This document shows positions 59,581 to 64,000 of a stretch of 64,000 bases of DNA, piece by piece (positions within the stretch are counted from its first letter, which is position 1; the number at the start of each line of letters is the position of its first letter). A program made the translations under genes and the position numbers. A model generated the notes under the pieces. That model saw only the letters and a program-made list of their open reading frames with translations. It ran no database searches and was not told where the DNA came from. The stretch lies in the NCBI RefSeq assembly GCF_040436345.1, contig NC_133224.1, forward strand, positions 12,206,741 through 12,270,740. Reading direction: 5' to 3'. The DNA comes from Pagrus major. Lineage: Eukaryota; Chordata; Actinopteri; Spariformes; Sparidae.

Positions 59581-61139
59581 TTAAAGCTGCAAGCAGCGAT
59601 GAACGGGCCCTCGCAGTCCACGCGCGTCGGGGCGTGCTGCTGTCGGGACATGCTGCTGTCGGGGCATGCTGCTGTCGTTACATGCTGCTGTCCGGGCATG
59701 CTGCTGTCGAGGCTTGTTCATGCAACAACTTGCGTAGAGGAAACAAAACTGAAGGCAGTGAAGCTGCTGTTTTGTCATTTAGCAATAAAAGCGCCACCTA
59801 TTGGTCGATTTGCACGAAATTTTGTAGAAATGCTCATCGTGTCATGGAACACAATTGCCAAAAGTTTTGTGTTAATCGGATTGTATTTCATCAAGATACA
59901 CAAGAATGTCTGTTTGACCACAATGTGCAGGAAATTGTTGTTTTATATTTTGGGCGTTCTGTGGACTAGCACATTTCTTTTAATAACTTTTTGTCAGGAG
60001 GGTCCACAGATGCTGCGTGCAAAGTTTGGTGCAAATCGGAGAAATTGCCTGGGAGGAGTTCGAAAAAGTAGGTTTGCGACATTTGGCGAATTTGCGAATG
60101 GAAATTCAGTGCGAACGTGGGCGTGGCCTACATCACACGGTTCGGCTGTATTCAGGGAACATATAGATATAATGTTTAACAATGTGCACCATATTATGTG
60201 GGAGTAATTAGCAAAAAACGTTTTTTCTTGATAATAGCGACACCTGCTGGTGATTTTTGGTGTGTGAGTTACAGGGGCCAGTCTATACCGCCCCTATGAA
60301 TTTCATATCCATAAGTGTTATGGTGTGGGCACAGTGCCAAATATAAAATGAAACTGCCACCAGAGCGCCACCTAGTGTCAGATCGGTAACCCCTTTATCA
60401 GCTGTCCTCAGGAGGGCAATGGCAATGAGTGTACCAAGTTTTGTGTTCATCCGACCAACCGATGTTGAGATATAAAATACTTCAATTTAAAGAGCGCCAC
60501 CTAGTGGTCATCAGCCAATATTCCGCACAGAGCCTTAGGGGCTCATGGGGAAGTAGTATCCTGAGTTTCACGTCATTCGGACAAACCAATGTGGAGATAT
60601 GCAACACTTCCTGTTTGGAATGAAATCTACAGGAAGTTGTTATTTAATAACTTGAGTGTTGTTTGGTGTATCAAAATTCTTTTAATAACTTTTTGTCAGG
60701 AGCATCCACAGATGCTGTGTGCAAAGTTTGGTGCAAATCACTGAAATTGCCTGGGAGGAGTTCGAAAAAGTAGGTTTGCGACATTTTGCGAGCTAGCGAA
60801 AAAAAACGCAAGGCGGAAATGGGCGTGGCCTATATCAGGAGATTCAGCAGGATTCACTGAAAGCGTGGATATAAGGTTTTTGAACGTGCGACAAAGTATG
60901 TGGGAGTTATTAGGCAAAACACACTTTCCTTGATAGTAGCGCCACCTAGTGGTGAAAATTCAAAACGACAACAGATTATAAAATTTTTCGCCACGTCTGA
61001 TCTATATTCCAAGTTTGGTGAGTTTTGGGGTATGTTCAGGCAGTGAAAAATGCGATCATTTCGTCAGAAAAAAAATAATAATAAAAATAATCACGAGAAA
61101 AACAATAGGGACCTCGCAGGTTCCCTGCTCGGGCCCTAA
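59581..61139 (+). mobile_element. Array unit 13, complete
   Basis: Minisatellite at 59625-59712. Tail of the gcaggttccctgc form. One module motif is mutated (gcgacacctgctgg near 60237). Confidence 0.85.
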
Positions 61140-61207
61140 TAAATAATAAGAATAAGAATCACTACAATTACAATAGGGACCTAGCAGGTTCCCTGCTCGG
61201 GCCCTAA
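61140..61207 (+). repeat. Orphan tail following unit 13
   Basis: taaataataagaataagaat, then agggacctagcaggttccctgc and gggccctaa. It has no head of its own; the likely owner is unit 12. Confidence 0.7.
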
Positions 61208-62705
61208 TTAAAGCTGCAAGCAGCGATGAACGGGCCCTCGCAGTCCACGCGGGTCGGGGCGTGCTGCCGTCGGGGCGTGCTGCTGTCGGGGCATGCTGCT
61301 GTCGGGGCATGCTGCTGTCGAGGCTTGTTCATGCAACAACTTCTGTAGAGGAAACAAAACTGAAGGCAGTGAAGCTGCTGTTTCGTCATTTAGCAATAAA
61401 AGCGCCACCTATTGGCCGATTTGAACGAAATTTTGTAGAAATGCTCATCGTGCCATGGAACACCATTGCCAAAAGTTTTGTGTTCATCGGACTGTATTTC
61501 ATCAAGATACACAAGAATGTCTGTTTGACCACAATGCGCAGGAAATTGTTGTTGTATATTTTGGCCGTTCTGTGGACTAGCACATTTCTTTTAATAACTT
61601 TTTGTCAGGAGGGTCCAGAGATGCTGCGTGAAAAGTTTGGTGCAAATTTGAAAAATTGCCTGGGAGGAGTTCGAAAAAGTAGGTTTGCGACATTTGGCGA
61701 ATTTGCAAATGGAAATTCAGTGCGAACGTGGGCGTGGCCTACATCACACGGTTCGGCTATATTCAGGGAACATATAGATATAATGTTTAACAATGTGCAC
61801 CATATTATGTGGAAGTACTTAGCAAAAAACGTTTTTTCTTGATAATAGCGCCACCTGCTGGTCATTTTTGGTGTGTGAGTTACAGGGGCCAGTCTATATC
61901 ACCCCAATCAGTTTCATATCCATAAGTGTTATGGTGTGGGCACAGTGCCAATTATAAAATGAAACTGCCACCAGAGCGCCACCTAGTGTCAGATCGGTAA
62001 CACCTTCGTCAGTTGTCCTCAGGAGGCCATTGGCAATCAGTGTACCAAGTTTTGTGTTGATCCGACCAACCAATGTGGAGATATAAAATACTTCAATTTA
62101 AATAGCGCCACCTAGTGGTCATGGGCCAAGATTTTGCACACAGCCTTAGGGGCTGATGGGGAAGTAGTGTCCTGAGTTTCACATCATTTGGACACACCAA
62201 TGTGGAGATATGCAACACTTCCTGTTGTGACCTGATTCCACAGGAAGTTGTTATTTAATAACTTGAGTATTCTTTGGTGTATCAAAATTCTTTTAATAAC
62301 TTTTTGTCAGAAGGGTCCACAGATGCTGTGTGCAAAGTTTGGTGAAAATCGGTGAAATTGCCTGGGAGGAGTTCGAAAAAGTAGGTTTGCGACATTTTGC
62401 GAGCTAGCGAAAAAAAACGCTAGGCGGAAATGGGCGTGGCCTATATCAGGAGATTCAGCACAATTCACTGAACGCGTGGATATAAGGTTTTCGAATGTGT
62501 GACAAAGTATGTGGGAGTTATTAGCCAAAACGCACTTTCCTTGATTATAGCGCCACCTAGTGGTGAAAATTCACCATGACAACAGATTATAAAATTTTTC
62601 GCCAGGTCTGATCTATATTCCAAGTTTGATGCGTTTTGGGGTATGTTCAGGCAGTGAAAAATGCGATCATTTTGGCAGAAAAAAAAAAAAAAAAACAAAT
62701 AATAA
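61208..62705 (+). mobile_element. Array unit 14, tail missing in window
   Basis: Ends in a long A tract and acaaataataa, followed directly by the head of unit 15. Its tail would be expected beyond 64000. Confidence 0.8.
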
Positions 62706-64000
62706 TTAAAGCTGCAAGCAGCGATGAACGGGCCCTCGCAGGCCACGCGGGTCGGGGCGTGCTGCCGTCGGGGCGTGCTCCTTACCCGGACCCATTGCCC
62801 CGTTATTGTGCGCGCATGTCTTAACTGATAGCCAAAAACGGTATTGTGTTGATAATAGCGCCACCTGCTGGTGATTTTTGGTGTGTGAGTTACAGATGCC
62901 AGTCTATACCACCCCAATCAGTTTCATATCCATAAGTGTTATGGTGTGGGCACAGTGCCAATTATAAAATGAAATTGCCACCAGAGCGCCACCTATTGTC
63001 AGATCGGTAACACCTTCGTCAGCTGTCCTCAGGAGGCCATTGGCAATCAGTGTACCAAGTTTTGTGTTAATCCGACCAACCAATGTCGAGATATAAAATA
63101 CTTCAATTTAAATAGCGCCACCTAGTGGTCATGGGCCAAGATTTTGCACAGAGTCTTAGGGGCTCATGGGGAAGTACTGTCCTGAGTTTCACGTCATTTG
63201 GACACACCAATGTGGATATATGCAACACTTCCTCTTTTGACTGTAATCTACAGGAAGTTGTTATTTAATAACTTGAGTATTCTTTGGAATATCAAAATTC
63301 TTTTAATAACTTTTTGTCAGGAGGGTCCACAGGTGCTGTGTGCAAAGTTTGGTGCAAATCAGAGAAATTGTCTGGGAGGAGTTCGAAAATGTAGGTTTGT
63401 GACATTTTGCGCATTTGCGAATGGAAATTTAGTGCAAACGTGAGCGTGGCCTACATCATATAATTCAGCTGAATTCAGGGAACACGTAGATATAAGGTTT
63501 AACAATGTCTGACAAATTATGTGGGAGTTATTGGTCAAAAACTGCTTTGTGTTGATAATAGCGCCACCTGTTGGTCATCTTTGGTGTGTGAGTTACAGGG
63601 GCCAGTCTTTACCACCCCTATGAATTTCATATCCATAAGTGTTATGGTGTGGGCACAGTACCAAATCTAAAAATAAACTGCCACCAGAGCGCCACCTAGT
63701 GTCAGATCAATAACACCTTCGTCAGCTGTCCTCAGAAGGGCAGTGGCAAGAATTGTACCAAGTTTTGTGTTAATCCGACCCACCAATGTCGAGATATAAA
63801 ATACTTCAATTTAAAGAGCGCCACCTAGTGGTCGTCCACCACAATTTCGCACAGAGCCTTATGGGCTCATGGGAAAGTGGTATCCTCAGTTTCATGTCAT
63901 TTCGACAAAGCAATGTGAAGATATGCAACACTTCCTGTTTTGACCCGATTTTATAGGAAGTTGTTATTTAATAACTTGAGTATTGTTTGGAATTCCAAAA
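62706..64000 (+). mobile_element. Array unit 15, type D, cut by window edge
   Basis: Matches unit 7 at an offset of 13905 bp for its whole visible length; an 81-residue frame at 63198-63443 is identical to 49293-49538. Confidence 0.85.

Larger units (their letters stand above)
38544..64000 (+). repeat. Array of 15 Helitron-like repeat units
   Basis: Fifteen heads TTAAAGCTGCAAGCAGCG followed by atgaacgggccctcgca occur at 38544, 40383, 41949, 43854, 45690, 47256, 48801, 50517, 52396, 54283, 56116, 58075, 59581, 61208 and 62706, all on the plus strand with no other DNA between units. Complete units end in an AAT microsatellite, then a small hairpin, then gctcgggccctaa. There are no terminal inverted repeats. 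Hairpins lie close to both ends, and the tail CTAA fits a CTRR-type end, so a non-autonomous Helitron/Helentron is the best guess. The open frames inside (up to 202 aa) repeat with the units but carry no protein motifs. Confidence 0.85.

Noticed and set aside
40401..62917. Open frames up to 202 residues repeated throughout the 38-64 kb array
   Set aside because: They occur on both strands and overlap each other, vary in length with repeat polymorphism, contain minisatellite-coded runs, and show no protein motif. Their identity follows the DNA identity of the units.
38544..64000. CRISPR array or satellite DNA interpretation of the repeats
   Set aside because: Units are 1.5-2 kb, have defined heads and tails, and show nested interruption. 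There are no short repeat-spacer units, and the context is eukaryotic.

Overview
The window looks like vertebrate nuclear DNA from a teleost fish, probably a percomorph. The evidence is spliced genes with GT-AG introns, GT microsatellites, fish-type hAT, piggyBac-like and BEL/Pao elements, a tRNA-type SINE, and a very large array of an AT-rich, Helitron-like repeat. No family was searched against a database; all calls rest on reading motifs and comparing copies inside the window.

Layout. 1-146 is the 3' end of an unrecognised plus-strand gene. 2.2-17.0 kb is a tandem duplication of one seven-exon gene (coding 3332-7481 and 11369-15464). Each copy encodes ankyrin repeats, a helical ARM-like middle region, a protein kinase domain and a C-terminal KEN endoribonuclease domain, so it belongs to the RNase L/IRE1 superfamily but is neither classical protein. 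Copy 2 carries a piggyBac-like insertion and a Helitron-like insertion in intron 1; copy 1 carries a palindromic insertion in intron 4. 17.0-25.7 kb holds rearranged minus-strand duplications around a small ubiquitin-like gene (exons 23768-23897 and 23326-23621), an orphan half-domain exon at 17580, and a 0.7-kb-arm inverted repeat (19.7-22.3 kb). 26.3-32.7 kb is a young minus-strand BEL/Pao retrotransposon with target-site duplications, a long intact polyprotein frame and a deletion through its 3' end. 33.2-38.5 kb is repeat-rich DNA with a hAT transposase fragment and weak exon-like pieces of an acidic protein.

38.5-64 kb is an uninterrupted array of 15 repeat units of 1.5-2.0 kb, all in the same direction. 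Every unit starts with the same head. Some run head-to-tail, while others are broken inside an AAT microsatellite near their tail; in four of the six broken units whose closing tail should fall inside the window, that tail turns up after the intervening unit(s). This bracket-like order indicates repeated nested insertion. Each unit carries several copies of a GCGCCACCTAGTGG-type motif whose reverse complement closely resembles the vertebrate CTCF core.

The KEN-domain genes and the ubiquitin-like gene could together form an immune-type locus, since RNase L and ISG15 are both interferon-system proteins in vertebrates. That link is inference; the sequence shows only that they are neighbours and have both duplicated.
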